Shown piece after piece: positions 27,881-36,204 of a DNA stretch of 64,000 bases. This stretch comes from Rhodobacter sp. Har01. GTDB lineage: Bacteria; Pseudomonadota; Alphaproteobacteria; Rhodobacterales; Rhodobacteraceae. A program made the translations under genes and the position numbers. Numbering within the stretch: position 1 is the stretch's first letter; every line of letters starts with the position of its first letter. Where the stretch lies: NCBI RefSeq assembly GCF_020564565.1, contig NZ_JAJCTD010000001.1, positions 186,001 through 250,000 on the forward strand, written 5' to 3'. The notes below the pieces were generated by a model. The model ran no database searches. It was not told where the DNA came from and worked only from the letters and a program-made list of their open reading frames with translations.

Positions 27881-28941
27881 GCCCGCGCCCTCGGGTCGAC
27901 CAGCCGGTAGACGATGTCGCTGACCATGTTCAGCGTCACGAAGACCACGCCCACCACCACCGTCCCGCCCAGCACGGCCGGCATGTCGGCGGCGAAGAGG
28001 GCATCGGTGATGTAGCTGCCAAGGCCCGGCCAGGCGAAGATCGTCTCGGTCAGCACCGAGCCTTCCAGCAGGTAGGCGTAAGACAGCGCGATCACGGTGA
28101 TCAGCGGCACCATGACGTTGCGCATGGCATGCACCCAGATCACCCGCCACTCGGGCATGCCCTTGACCCGGGCCGTGGTGATGTATTCCTGCCCCAGTTC
28201 GTTCATCATGAAGCTGCGGGTCATCCGGCTGATGTAGGCCATCGAGACATAGCCCAGCAATCCCGCCGGCAGGATGATGTGGCTGATCGCGTTGCGGAAC
28301 ACGTCCCAGGCGCCGTTCAGCGCGGAATCGATCAGGATCATGCCGGTATAGGTGGTGAGGGTGAATTGCATCATCATGTCATAGCTGGGGTCCAGCCGGC
28401 CCGGACCGGCGACCCAGTCGAGCTTGCCGTAGAACACCAGAAGGCCGATCAGCCCCAGCCAGAACACCGGCATCGAATAGCCCATCAGCCCGACCAGCCG
28501 CACCACCTGGTCGGCCAGGCTGCCGGGCCGGGTGGCCGCCAGCACGCCTGCCGGCACGCCCACAAGGGTGCCGATCAGCGTGCCCAGGGTGGCCAGTTCC
28601 AGCGTGGCGGGGAAATAGCGGGCGATCTCGGACACGATGGCGTCGCCGGTGCGGATCGACCGGCCCAGGTCGCCCTGCAGCGCATCGCCGACATAGATCG
28701 CAAACTGCTGCCACAGCGGCAGGTCCAGCCCCAGCGCATCGCGCACGGCCTGCATCTGCGCCTGAGTCGCGCGCTCGCCCACGATCGACAGCACCGGGTC
28801 GATCGGCACCACCCGGCCGATGATGAAGGTGATCAGCAAGAGGCCCAGCAGGGTAATGGCCAGCGTGAACAGCCCCGTGCCGACCTGCACCAGCAGGCGG
28901 ACAAGGCGCCGGTCCTGCGGCGAGGGGGAAAGATCGGTCAT
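27877..28941 (-). CDS. Dipeptide/oligopeptide ABC permease (DppB type)
   Basis: Inner-membrane permease of 354 aa. First helix about residues 20-45 (LAITLLGLLLITFIIGRVVP), a periplasmic region with the DppB hallmark IDPVLSIVGERAT...LGLDLPLWQQF and LGRSIRTGDAIV, then five helices with the EAA loop MMNELGQEYITTARVKGMPE. It starts 45 bases downstream of the binding-protein gene. Confidence 0.93.
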   Translation of the reverse strand: MTDLSPSPQDRRLVRLLVQVGTGLFTLAITLLGLLLITFIIGRVVPIDPVLSIVGERATQAQMQAVRDALGLDLPLWQQFAIYVGDALQGDLGRSIRTGDAIVSEIARYFPATLELATLGTLIGTLVGVPAGVLAATRPGSLADQVVRLVGLMGYSMPVFWLGLIGLLVFYGKLDWVAGPGRLDPSYDMMMQFTLTTYTGMILIDSALNGAWDVFRNAISHIILPAGLLGYVSMAYISRMTRSFMMNELGQEYITTARVKGMPEWRVIWVHAMRNVMVPLITVIALSYAYLLEGSVLTETIFAWPGLGSYITDALFAADMPAVLGGTVVVGVVFVTLNMVSDIVYRLVDPRARA

Positions 28942-28986
28942 CGGGAAAGCGGGCCGCCGCGCCCGCGGACGCGGCGGCCCTGTCTC

Positions 28987-30585
28987 TTACTTGGTCACCG
29001 TCCAGTAGGCGGCCGAGTCGGTGGCGCCGCCGGCATAGAACCCGGTCACATTGGCGTGCATGCCGTCCTGACGGGCCTGCTGGAACATCAGGATGAAGGC
29101 CGAGCTGTCGCGCACCTTGCGCTGGATATCGGCATACATCGCCTCACGCTTGGCGGTGTCCATCTCTTCGACCGCCGCCGCCGTCTCGGCGTTCAACTCA
29201 CCCGGATCCCAGGCGGTGCGCCAGGCCAGGTAGCCGGTGGCCTTGACCTCATCGCTGTTGTCGGGGTTCATCGCGAAGGTCGAGGCGTTGGTGTGCGGAT
29301 CGGGATAGTCCGGGCCCCAGGTCTGCACGGTGATGTCATGCTGGCGGCCGCGATATTTCTCCAGCACCTGCGCGCCGTCGCCCACGTCCAGCACCAGGTT
29401 GATGCCGATCTGCGCAAAGGTGTTCTGCACCGATTGCGCGATGTCCATCCGTTCCTGGTTGTTGCGGACGGTGAAGCCCACCTCCAGCGGCAGGGTCAGG
29501 CCGGATTCCGCCATCAGCGCCTTGGCCTTCTCGACATCCAGGCTGTAGGGATTTTCGTCCAGCGCGCCCAGGAAGCCCTTGGGCAGGAAGTTCTGGTGCA
29601 CCACCCACTGGCCCTTGAGGATGGTCTCGGTCATGCCGGTATAGTCGATGGCCCAGCGCATCGCTTCTTGCACCTTCGGGTTGGCCAGTTCGGCCTTTTT
29701 CTGGTTCAGCGCCAGATAGTAGACCTGCCCGCCCACGTCGTTCTGGATCTTGACGTCGGCGTTGCCGGCAAGGCCGTCCACGTCGGTGGGCGTCAGCTCG
29801 CGGGCAATGTCGATATCGCCCTTTTCCAACAGCAGGCGCTGCGTCGCGCCTTCCGGGATGTGCTGCATGAACACGTTCTTCAGCTTGGCATCGCCGCGCC
29901 AGTGGCCGGCGCGGGCCTCAAGCACATAGCCTTCGTTCGGCTTGTAGCTTTTCAGCACATAGGCCCCGGTGCCGGCGCTGTTCTCCTTGAGCCAGGCGTT
30001 GCCCATGTCTCCCTCGACCTCATGCTCCATCACCGTCTTCATGTCGACGATGTTGGCCACGCCGGCGGTCAGGCAGTTGTAGACGAAGGACGGCGCATAG
30101 ACCTTGTCGGTCTTGAGCGTGACGGTGTCGCCTTCGAAGCTGACCATCTGGTCCACGTTTTCGGCGGTCAGGCCGAACTGGGTCAGGATGAAGGCCGGGG
30201 TCTTGTTCATCTTGACCACCCGGCGCAGCGAATAGGCCGCGTCCTCGGCGGTGACCGGGTTGCCGCTGCTGAAGGTGATGCCCGCCTTCATCTTGAAGGT
30301 ATAGGTCATGCCGTCCTCGGCCACGGCCCAGCTTTCCGCCAGGCCCGGAACCAGTTCGCCCGGCTTGGCGGAATCCGTTTCGATCAGCGTGTCGTAGGTG
30401 TTGTTGTTCAGGTCCACGCCCGAGAATTCGAAGGCCTCACCCGGGTCGATCGAGACGATGTCGTCGATGGCATCGGCCACGACCAGGGTGTCGGCCGGGG
30501 TTTCGGCGAACAGCGCCACCGGCGCCGTGCCTGCCATCAGGATGGCGACGGCCGTGGCACGGCCGAATCCATGCGTCAGCTTCAT
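28987..30585 (-). CDS. Periplasmic peptide-binding protein (SBP family 5)
   Basis: Family 5 extracellular solute-binding protein, 532 aa. The signal peptide is MKLTHGFGRATAVAILMAGTAPVALFA. Family features are the N-terminal LVVADAIDDIVSIDPGEAFEF, the GTGAYVLKSYKPNEGYVLEA segment and the NPKVQEAMRWAIDYTGM region. It is the first gene of the operon. The ATG at 30585 follows GGGAG; an upstream in-frame start at 30642 would lie at the predicted -10 element, so is rejected. Ligand is likely a dipeptide or related compound, given the M19 dipeptidase at the operon's end. Confidence 0.92.
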   Translation of the reverse strand: MKLTHGFGRATAVAILMAGTAPVALFAETPADTLVVADAIDDIVSIDPGEAFEFSGVDLNNNTYDTLIETDSAKPGELVPGLAESWAVAEDGMTYTFKMKAGITFSSGNPVTAEDAAYSLRRVVKMNKTPAFILTQFGLTAENVDQMVSFEGDTVTLKTDKVYAPSFVYNCLTAGVANIVDMKTVMEHEVEGDMGNAWLKENSAGTGAYVLKSYKPNEGYVLEARAGHWRGDAKLKNVFMQHIPEGATQRLLLEKGDIDIARELTPTDVDGLAGNADVKIQNDVGGQVYYLALNQKKAELANPKVQEAMRWAIDYTGMTETILKGQWVVHQNFLPKGFLGALDENPYSLDVEKAKALMAESGLTLPLEVGFTVRNNQERMDIAQSVQNTFAQIGINLVLDVGDGAQVLEKYRGRQHDITVQTWGPDYPDPHTNASTFAMNPDNSDEVKATGYLAWRTAWDPGELNAETAAAVEEMDTAKREAMYADIQRKVRDSSAFILMFQQARQDGMHANVTGFYAGGATDSAAYWTVTK

Positions 30586-30633
30586 TCTGAACTCCCTGTG
30601 ATTGTTTTTCCGGTCCCGGATGCGGGCCGGTTC

Positions 30634-30670
30634 ATTGATCAATTGGACAAATCCCCGGCGCCGCTGTCAA
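30634..30670 (-). promoter_or_regulatory. Sigma-70 promoter of the peptide ABC operon with palindrome at +1
   Basis: On the minus strand TTGACA (30670-30665), a 17-base spacer and TCCAAT (30647-30642) form a good housekeeping promoter. The predicted start is near 30635, leaving a leader of about 50 bases. The palindrome ATTGATCAAT (30634-30643) overlaps the -10 and start site and could be an operator. The opposite-strand GntR gene starts its own promoter less than 100 bases away. Confidence 0.6.
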
Positions 30671-30735
30671 TGGGAGAACGCGCGCTGCCGTCCGGCACCC
30701 TGGCAGACCGCGCGGGCCGGCCCGCGACTGGGCAT

Positions 30736-30784
30736 TTGACCGAGCCCCGGGCGCGTGCATAGTACAGGTAGGGACAGGTTCCCT
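30736..30784 (+). promoter_or_regulatory. Promoter and candidate autoregulatory operator of the GntR operon
   Basis: TTGACC (30736-30741), 16 bases, then CATAGT (30758-30763) is a plausible sigma-70 promoter. Directly at the expected start lie two ACAGGT copies (30764-30769 and 30774-30779), one helical turn apart, and a dyad AGGGA-CAGGT-TCCCT (30770-30784). That position suits repression by the GntR protein encoded just downstream; binding is inferred. Confidence 0.5.
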
Positions 30785-30796
30785 GGGGGGCTGCAG

Positions 30797-31507
30797 ATGT
30801 CGGCGCCGGTCGGCCTTGCAAAGTCGGAACAGGTGGCCCGGACGCTGGAACGCGACATCCGCGAGGGCCGGCTGGGCAACGGCGCGCTGTTGCAAAGTGA
30901 AGTCGGGCTGATGCGGCGTTTCGAGGTCAGCCGCAACACGGTGCGCCGCGGGCTGGAAATCCTGGCCCGGCAGGGGCTGATCACCACCCGCACGGGCATC
31001 GGATCGTTCGTCACCTATGACGGCATTGCCATCGACAGCAGCCTGGGCTGGACGGTGGCCCTGTCGCAGGGCGACGGCGCGGTCGAGACGCGGCTTCTGG
31101 CCATCAGCGCCGGGTCCAGCCGCCGCGCCGACGCCCGGCTGGGCGGGTCGCGGATCTATCTGCGCATCGACCGGTTGCGGTTCTGCCTGCGCAGCGGGCA
31201 GGGCATCTCGCTGGAGCGCAGCCGGCTGCCCTGGCGCGACGGCTTTGCGCCGGTGCTGGAGGCCGGGCTGAAGGACGGCTCGCTGAACGCCACCCTGGCC
31301 GAGCACGGTCTGGCCGTGGCGGCGGGCGAAGAGGTGGTGGGGGTCGTGCCGGCGCTGTCGCCGGTCGATGCCGGGATCATGCAGCGCGCGGCCGGTGCGC
31401 CGATGCTGCGGCTGGAACGGGTGACCCGAATCGCTTCGGGCGAGGTGCTGGAATATGTCGACAGCATCCTTGATCCGGGCCGGTTCGGCCTGCGGATTGC
31501 CTTCTGA
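30797..31507 (+). CDS. GntR-family (HutC/UTRA-type) transcriptional regulator
   Basis: Regulator of 236 aa: an N-terminal winged helix (about residues 8-75; LLQSEVGLMRRFEVSRNTVRRGLEILARQGLI is the GntR helix-turn-helix) joined to a C-terminal UTRA-like ligand-binding domain (IYLRIDRLRF, APMLRLERVTRIASGEVLEYVDSI). ATG 30797 follows GGGGGG; the first in-frame GTG at 30755 lies in the promoter. Its stop overlaps the next ATG (TGATG), so regulator, hydrolase and kinase form a unit like E. coli yegW-yegU-yegV. Ligand unknown, probably a substrate or product of that pathway. Confidence 0.9.
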   Translation: MSAPVGLAKSEQVARTLERDIREGRLGNGALLQSEVGLMRRFEVSRNTVRRGLEILARQGLITTRTGIGSFVTYDGIAIDSSLGWTVALSQGDGAVETRLLAISAGSSRRADARLGGSRIYLRIDRLRFCLRSGQGISLERSRLPWRDGFAPVLEAGLKDGSLNATLAEHGLAVAAGEEVVGVVPALSPVDAGIMQRAAGAPMLRLERVTRIASGEVLEYVDSILDPGRFGLRIAF

Positions 31508-32505
31508 TGCCGGGGCAGGGCAGCCTTGACCGCGCCCTGGGCGCGCTCTTGGGCGGGGCGCTGGGCGATGCGCTGGGGATGCCCTCGCAGACGCTGGACC
31601 GCGCCGCCATTGCTGCCCGCTATGGCCGGATCGCCGGTTTTCTGGCGCCGTTTCCCGGTCACCCGGTGTCGCACGGGTTGCCGGCAGGGGCGGTCACCGA
31701 CGACACCGAGCAGACGCTGCTGCTGGCCCGCCTGCTGATCGACGGCGGCGGCGTGCTGGACGACTGCGCCTGGGCACAGGCGCTGATCGGCTGGGAGGCG
31801 GGCGTGCGCGCCCGCGGGCTGCGCGATCTGCTGGGCCCGTCGACCCGGCGCGCGCTGGACGCGCTGCTGGCCGGCACGCCGGTCGGGGAAACCGGCCGCA
31901 CCGGCACCACCAATGGCGCCGCCATGCGGATTGCGCCGGTCGGCATCGCCACCTCGGCCAACGACCTGCCGCGGCTGGTCACCCGCGTCGCGGCCGCCTG
32001 CCGCGTCACCCACGCGACGCGCGAGGCCATCGCCGCCGCCGCCGCGGTGGCGGCGGTGGTCAGCCAGGGCATCGACGGCGCCACCTTCGACGCGGCGCTG
32101 CCCGCCGCGCTGGAGGCCGCCCGCCTGGGCGCCGCGCTGGGCGCGGCGGTGGGTGAGCCGGACATGGCCGGCCGCATCGCCCTGGCGCTGGACATCGCGC
32201 GCGGCGGCGACGAGGCCCGGCTGGCGTGCGAGATCGGCACCTCGGTCGCCAGCCGCTGCTCGGTCGCGGCGGCCTTCGGCGTGGTGCGGCTGGCCGGCGG
32301 CGACGCCTGGCGCGCGGCCCAGATCGCGGCCAACATCGGCGACGACACCGATACCATCGGCGCCATCGCCGGGGCCATGGCGGGGGCCTGCTCGGGCGCC
32401 TCGGCCCTGCCGGCCGACAAGGTGGCGCTGGTGGTCGCGGTGAACCGGCTGGAGCTTGCGCCGCTGGCGCAGGGATTGCTGGCCTTGCGGGGGGCCGCGC
32501 GATGA
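31507..32505 (+). CDS. ADP-ribosylglycohydrolase-family hydrolase (YegU-like)
   Basis: ADP-ribosyl-glycohydrolase-fold enzyme of 332 aa. The di-magnesium site is intact: GGALGDALGMPSQ near the N-terminus, VTDDTEQTLLLA (TDDT), TTNGAAMRIAPVG and ANIGDDTDTIGAIAGAMAGA. Family members cleave N- or O-glycosidic ribosyl bonds. The operon partners (kinase, GntR regulator, importer) argue for catabolism of an imported riboside-like glycoside rather than reversal of protein ADP-ribosylation. Four-base overlap with the kinase gene. Confidence 0.88.
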   Translation: MPGQGSLDRALGALLGGALGDALGMPSQTLDRAAIAARYGRIAGFLAPFPGHPVSHGLPAGAVTDDTEQTLLLARLLIDGGGVLDDCAWAQALIGWEAGVRARGLRDLLGPSTRRALDALLAGTPVGETGRTGTTNGAAMRIAPVGIATSANDLPRLVTRVAAACRVTHATREAIAAAAAVAAVVSQGIDGATFDAALPAALEAARLGAALGAAVGEPDMAGRIALALDIARGGDEARLACEIGTSVASRCSVAAAFGVVRLAGGDAWRAAQIAANIGDDTDTIGAIAGAMAGACSGASALPADKVALVVAVNRLELAPLAQGLLALRGAAR

Positions 32506-33488
32506 CCCGGTCGCGGCTGATCCAGTTGTCCGGCGTGATCGTGGACCTGCTTTACCGCGTCGAAGCCGTGCCGGCGCCGGGCACCGAGGCGCAGGTGCGG
32601 GGCGGCTGCCGGATGACCGCCGGCGGCGGCTTCAACGCCATGGTCGCGGCCCGGCGTTTCGGGGTGCGGGTCGGCTATGCCGGCAGCCTGGGCACCGGTC
32701 CGCTGGCCGACGTGGTATCGGCGGCGCTGGCCGCGGAGGGCATCGACATCCTGCGCCCGCGCCTGGCCGGCCAGGACCAGGGCTGCTGCACCGTCCTGGT
32801 GGATGACAGCGGCGAGCGCACCTTCATCGCCGCCGAGGGTGCCGACGGCCAGATCGCCGAGGCCGACCTTGCCGCGCTGACCCCGGCGCCGGAGGACTGG
32901 TTCCTGCTCTCGGGCTATGCGCTGAGCTATGCCGGCAGCCAGGAGGCCCTGACCGCCTGGCTGGAGGCCCGTCCGCAGGGTCTGCCGCTGCTGTTCGACC
33001 CTTGCCCGCAGGTGGCCGCCATCCCGACCCGGGCGCTGGCGGCCGCGCTGCGGTGCGCGCGCTGGATCAGCGCCAATGCCGCCGAGGCCGAGGCCCTGAC
33101 CGGGCGCTCGGACCCCACCACCGCTGCGCGGGCGCTGGCCGCCACCCGCCCGGCCGGCGGCGGCGCGCTGGTGCGCGTCGGCGCCGAGGGTTGCCACCTG
33201 GCCCGCCCCGACGGCAGCGTCACCTGCCTGCCCGGCCATCCGGTCCGGGCCATCGACACCAATGGCGCGGGCGATGCCCATGTCGGTGCCTTCCTCGCCC
33301 TGTTGGCGCAAGGCGCGCCGCCGCTGCGCGCGGCGGCCCTTGCCAATGTCGCCGCCGCCCTTTCCACCACACAAGAAGGGCCGGCCACGGCCCCGGACCT
33401 GAAGACCGTCCTGGCCGCGCTGGCCGAAGCCCCCGCTGCCCGAACGCCATCCCCCAGAACGCCATCCCCCCGACCGCAATCCCACTGA
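32502..33488 (+). CDS. PfkB-family sugar/nucleoside kinase (YegV-like)
   Basis: PfkB carbohydrate kinase of 328 aa. The N-terminal GG motif is MTAGGGFNAMVAARRFG; the C-terminal signature DTNGAGDAHVGAFLALL includes the catalytic Asp. It would phosphorylate the sugar or nucleoside released by the preceding hydrolase. The last 20 residues are a Pro/Ser/Arg tail (RTPSPRTPSPRP) written by an imperfect short tandem repeat. Closest organisational parallel is E. coli yegV. Confidence 0.88.
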   Translation: MTRSRLIQLSGVIVDLLYRVEAVPAPGTEAQVRGGCRMTAGGGFNAMVAARRFGVRVGYAGSLGTGPLADVVSAALAAEGIDILRPRLAGQDQGCCTVLVDDSGERTFIAAEGADGQIAEADLAALTPAPEDWFLLSGYALSYAGSQEALTAWLEARPQGLPLLFDPCPQVAAIPTRALAAALRCARWISANAAEAEALTGRSDPTTAARALAATRPAGGGALVRVGAEGCHLARPDGSVTCLPGHPVRAIDTNGAGDAHVGAFLALLAQGAPPLRAAALANVAAALSTTQEGPATAPDLKTVLAALAEAPAARTPSPRTPSPRPQSH

Positions 33489-33501
33489 CACGGAGGACCC
33501 G

Positions 33502-34536
33502 ATGAGAACGATCCTGCTGACTTCCGCCCTGGCGCTGGCCACCGCCGGCGCCGCCACCGCGGACGAGATCCGCGTGCTCAACTGGCAGGGCTATGGCACC
33601 GACCTGGACTGGGCCATCGCCGATTTCACCGCGGCCACCGGCCATACCGTGGTGCATGAATACTTCACCTCGGAACAGGAGATGCTGACCAAGCTGCGCA
33701 CCAATCCGGGCGCCTATGACGTGGTGCTGATCAACTCGGCCTATACCGCCCAGGCCCAGGCCGAAGGGCTGATCGCGCCCATCGACCCGGCCAAGATCGC
33801 CAACTTCGCCGACCTTGACCCGGGCCTGACCGCCAACGCCGACCTCAACCCCGCCGGCGCCCTGCATGGCGTGCCCTGGACCTGGGGCCTGACCGCGCTT
33901 GCGGTCAACACCACCGACTTCCCCGCGCCGCCCACCTCGATCGCCGTGCTGTGGGACCCGGCCTGGAAAGGCCGCGTCTCGGTGCGCGACGACGGGCTTG
34001 AGGCGGTCCAGCTTGCAGCCCTGGCCACCGGCCAGAACATCAACGACATCAAGGATATGGACGCGGTCAAGGCCAAGCTTGTGGAGCTGCTGCCGCAGAT
34101 CACCACCTTCTGGGGGTCTGAAAACGACTGGAACCAGTTCATGGCCGCCGGCGATTTCGCCGTCGCCACCTACTGGTCCGGCTCGGCCGCGCGGTCCATC
34201 GGCAAGGGCCTGCCCATTGCCTTTGTCGTGCCCGACGAAGGCGCCATCGGCTGGCTTGACGGGCTGTCGATCCCGGCCACCTCGACCCACCCCGATGCCG
34301 CCCATGCCTTCATCGACTGGATGGTCGATCCCGATTTCTACGTGAAATGGGATGCCGAGGGCGCGCCGGCCACCTCGAACAGCAAGGCCGCGGCGGCGCT
34401 GCCGGAAACCAGCTTCAACCGCTCGATCCTGGGCGATCCGGCGGTGGTGGCGCGGGTGCAGTTCATGCGCCCGGTGTCGGACGAAAACCGCGAGGCCTAT
34501 CTGAAGCTCTGGCAAGACCTCAAGGCCGCGCAATAG
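33502..34536 (+). CDS. Spermidine/putrescine-type periplasmic binding protein
   Basis: PotD/PotF-family binding protein of 344 aa with a Sec signal (MRTILLTSALALATAGAATA). Typical start of the mature protein: DEIRVLNWQGYGTDLDWAIADFTAATG. GVPWTWGLTALAVN and NDWNQFMAAGDFAVATYWSGSA follow the fold. Family members bind polyamines but many bind other ligands; the operon suggests a glycoside or nucleoside-like cargo. GGAGG precedes the ATG. Confidence 0.9.
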   Translation: MRTILLTSALALATAGAATADEIRVLNWQGYGTDLDWAIADFTAATGHTVVHEYFTSEQEMLTKLRTNPGAYDVVLINSAYTAQAQAEGLIAPIDPAKIANFADLDPGLTANADLNPAGALHGVPWTWGLTALAVNTTDFPAPPTSIAVLWDPAWKGRVSVRDDGLEAVQLAALATGQNINDIKDMDAVKAKLVELLPQITTFWGSENDWNQFMAAGDFAVATYWSGSAARSIGKGLPIAFVVPDEGAIGWLDGLSIPATSTHPDAAHAFIDWMVDPDFYVKWDAEGAPATSNSKAAAALPETSFNRSILGDPAVVARVQFMRPVSDENREAYLKLWQDLKAAQ

Positions 34537-34558
34537 GGCCGCGCAACGGGACAGGGCC

Positions 34559-35422
34559 ATGGCGGGCAGCCTGGAACGGGCAGACCGGCGGCGTGCGGCA
34601 TTGATGCTGTCGCCGGCCTATCTGTGGCTGACAGCGGCGGTGTTCCTGCCGCTGTCAGCCATGGCCTTTTTCAGCCTTCTGACCGACGTGCCCTTCGGCG
34701 GGCGCGACTGGGCCTTCACGCTGCAGAACTATCGCGACTTCTTCGAGACGGGCACCTATGCGCTGCTGTTGTGGAAGTCGCTGAAGCTGGGCCTGATCGT
34801 CACCGCGCTGTGCGTGCTGATCGGCTTTCCCTTCGCGCTGGTGCTGGCCAAGGCGATCAAGGGCCGTGCGCGCGAGGCGCTGTTCCTGCTGGTGATCCTG
34901 CCGTTCTGGTCAAACTCGCTGGTCCGCATCTTTTCCTGGGCCATCGTGCTGCGCGGCAACGGCGTGCTGGATGCCGCCGTCAACGCCATCCTGCCTTGGG
35001 AGGTGCGGGTGAACCTGATGTTCAGCCAAAGCGCCATCGTGATCGGGCTGGTGCATTCCTACCTGCCTTATGTCATTCTCACCGCCTACCTTGCCCTGCA
35101 GGCCATCGACGACAGCCTGATCGAGGCCGCTCGCAGCTTGGGCGCCCCGCGCCGGACCATCCTCTTGCGCATCCTTCTGCCGCTGTCCGCCCCCGGCCTG
35201 ATCGCCGGGGCGGTGCTGATCTTCGTCCCCGTCGTCGGCAGCTTTATGGAGCCGCGCCTGCTGGGCGGCCGCGTCGGCACCTATTACGGCACCGCCATCG
35301 AGGATCAGTTCGTTGCCGTCTTCAACTGGCCCCTCGGGGCGGCGCTGTCGTTCATCCTGCTGGCGGTGGTGCTGGTGATCCTGGCGCTGGCCACACCGGC
35401 CTTGCGAAAGGCGCCGACATGA
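34559..35422 (+). CDS. ABC permease, PotB type
   Basis: Membrane permease of 287 aa with about six helices, N-terminal segment LSPAYLWLTAAVFLPLSAMAFFSL, and the coupling loop DDSLIEAARSLGAPRRTILLRILLPLSAPG (EAA motif). The usual partner of the next gene in PotABCD-like importers. Overlaps it by four bases. Confidence 0.92.
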   Translation: MAGSLERADRRRAALMLSPAYLWLTAAVFLPLSAMAFFSLLTDVPFGGRDWAFTLQNYRDFFETGTYALLLWKSLKLGLIVTALCVLIGFPFALVLAKAIKGRAREALFLLVILPFWSNSLVRIFSWAIVLRGNGVLDAAVNAILPWEVRVNLMFSQSAIVIGLVHSYLPYVILTAYLALQAIDDSLIEAARSLGAPRRTILLRILLPLSAPGLIAGAVLIFVPVVGSFMEPRLLGGRVGTYYGTAIEDQFVAVFNWPLGAALSFILLAVVLVILALATPALRKAPT

Positions 35423-36204
35423 CCAACCGCCTGCTGGCCCGGCTGGGGCACCTCTACCTCGGGCTGATCCTGGTCTTTCTCTACGCGCCGATCCTGGTGA
35501 TGGCCGCGATGTCCTTCAACCGGTCCGAGTTCTACCAGCTGCCCTTCGACTTCACCACCGACTGGTATGCAAAGCTTTGGCACAACGGCGAAATCCTGGC
35601 GGCCGCCGGCCGCTCGGTCTGGATCGCCGGCACCGTCACGGCGATTGCCACCGTGCTGGGCACCGCCGCCTCGATCGCGCTTTACCGGCACAGCTTTCCC
35701 GGCAAGGCGCTGCTGCGGGCGCTCTTGTTCCCGCCCATCGCCATTCCCTGGCTGATCACCGGCACGGCGATGCTGGTGTTCTTCTTCGGCATCGGGCTGG
35801 ACCGCGGCACGCCTGCCGTGATCATCGGTCACGTCGCGCTGGCGCTGCCTTACGTCATCGTCGTGGTCTCGTCACGCCTGGCCACCTTGGACCCCGCTCT
35901 GGAGGAGGCCGCCCGTTCCTTGGGCGCGCGGCCCTGGACGGTGACCCGCGCCGTGACCATCCCCTGGATCCTGCCCGGCATCATCGCCGGCGCGCTGTTC
36001 GCCTTTGCCGTCAGCTTCGATCAGTTCGTGGTGTCCTACTTCCTGTCCGAACCCGGCGACAGCACGCTGCCGGTGCTGATCTACACCTCGATCCGCAAGG
36101 GATTCACCCCCGAGATCAACGCCGTCTCGACCCTCATCATCGCGGTCTCCATGGCGCTGATGCTGCTTGCCGCCCGCCGCGTCCGGTTCGGAGGCGAGGA
36201 CTGA
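35419..36204 (+). CDS. ABC permease, PotC type
   Basis: Membrane permease of 261 aa, first helix LYLGLILVFLYAPILVMAAMSFN, coupling loop PALEEAARSLGARPWTVTRAVTIPWILPG, and a C-terminal positively charged tail. Stop overlaps the ATPase start (TGATG). Confidence 0.92.
   Translation: MTNRLLARLGHLYLGLILVFLYAPILVMAAMSFNRSEFYQLPFDFTTDWYAKLWHNGEILAAAGRSVWIAGTVTAIATVLGTAASIALYRHSFPGKALLRALLFPPIAIPWLITGTAMLVFFFGIGLDRGTPAVIIGHVALALPYVIVVVSSRLATLDPALEEAARSLGARPWTVTRAVTIPWILPGIIAGALFAFAVSFDQFVVSYFLSEPGDSTLPVLIYTSIRKGFTPEINAVSTLIIAVSMALMLLAARRVRFGGED

Noticed and set aside
27661..30762. Long plus-strand open frame antisense to the peptide ABC operon
   Set aside because: Antisense to genes with intact signal peptide and permease motifs; no recognisable domain.
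30755..30796. GTG at 30755 as start of the GntR regulator
   Set aside because: It overlaps the predicted -10/operator and lacks a ribosome-binding site, whereas ATG 30797 follows GGGGGG and matches the usual family N-terminus.
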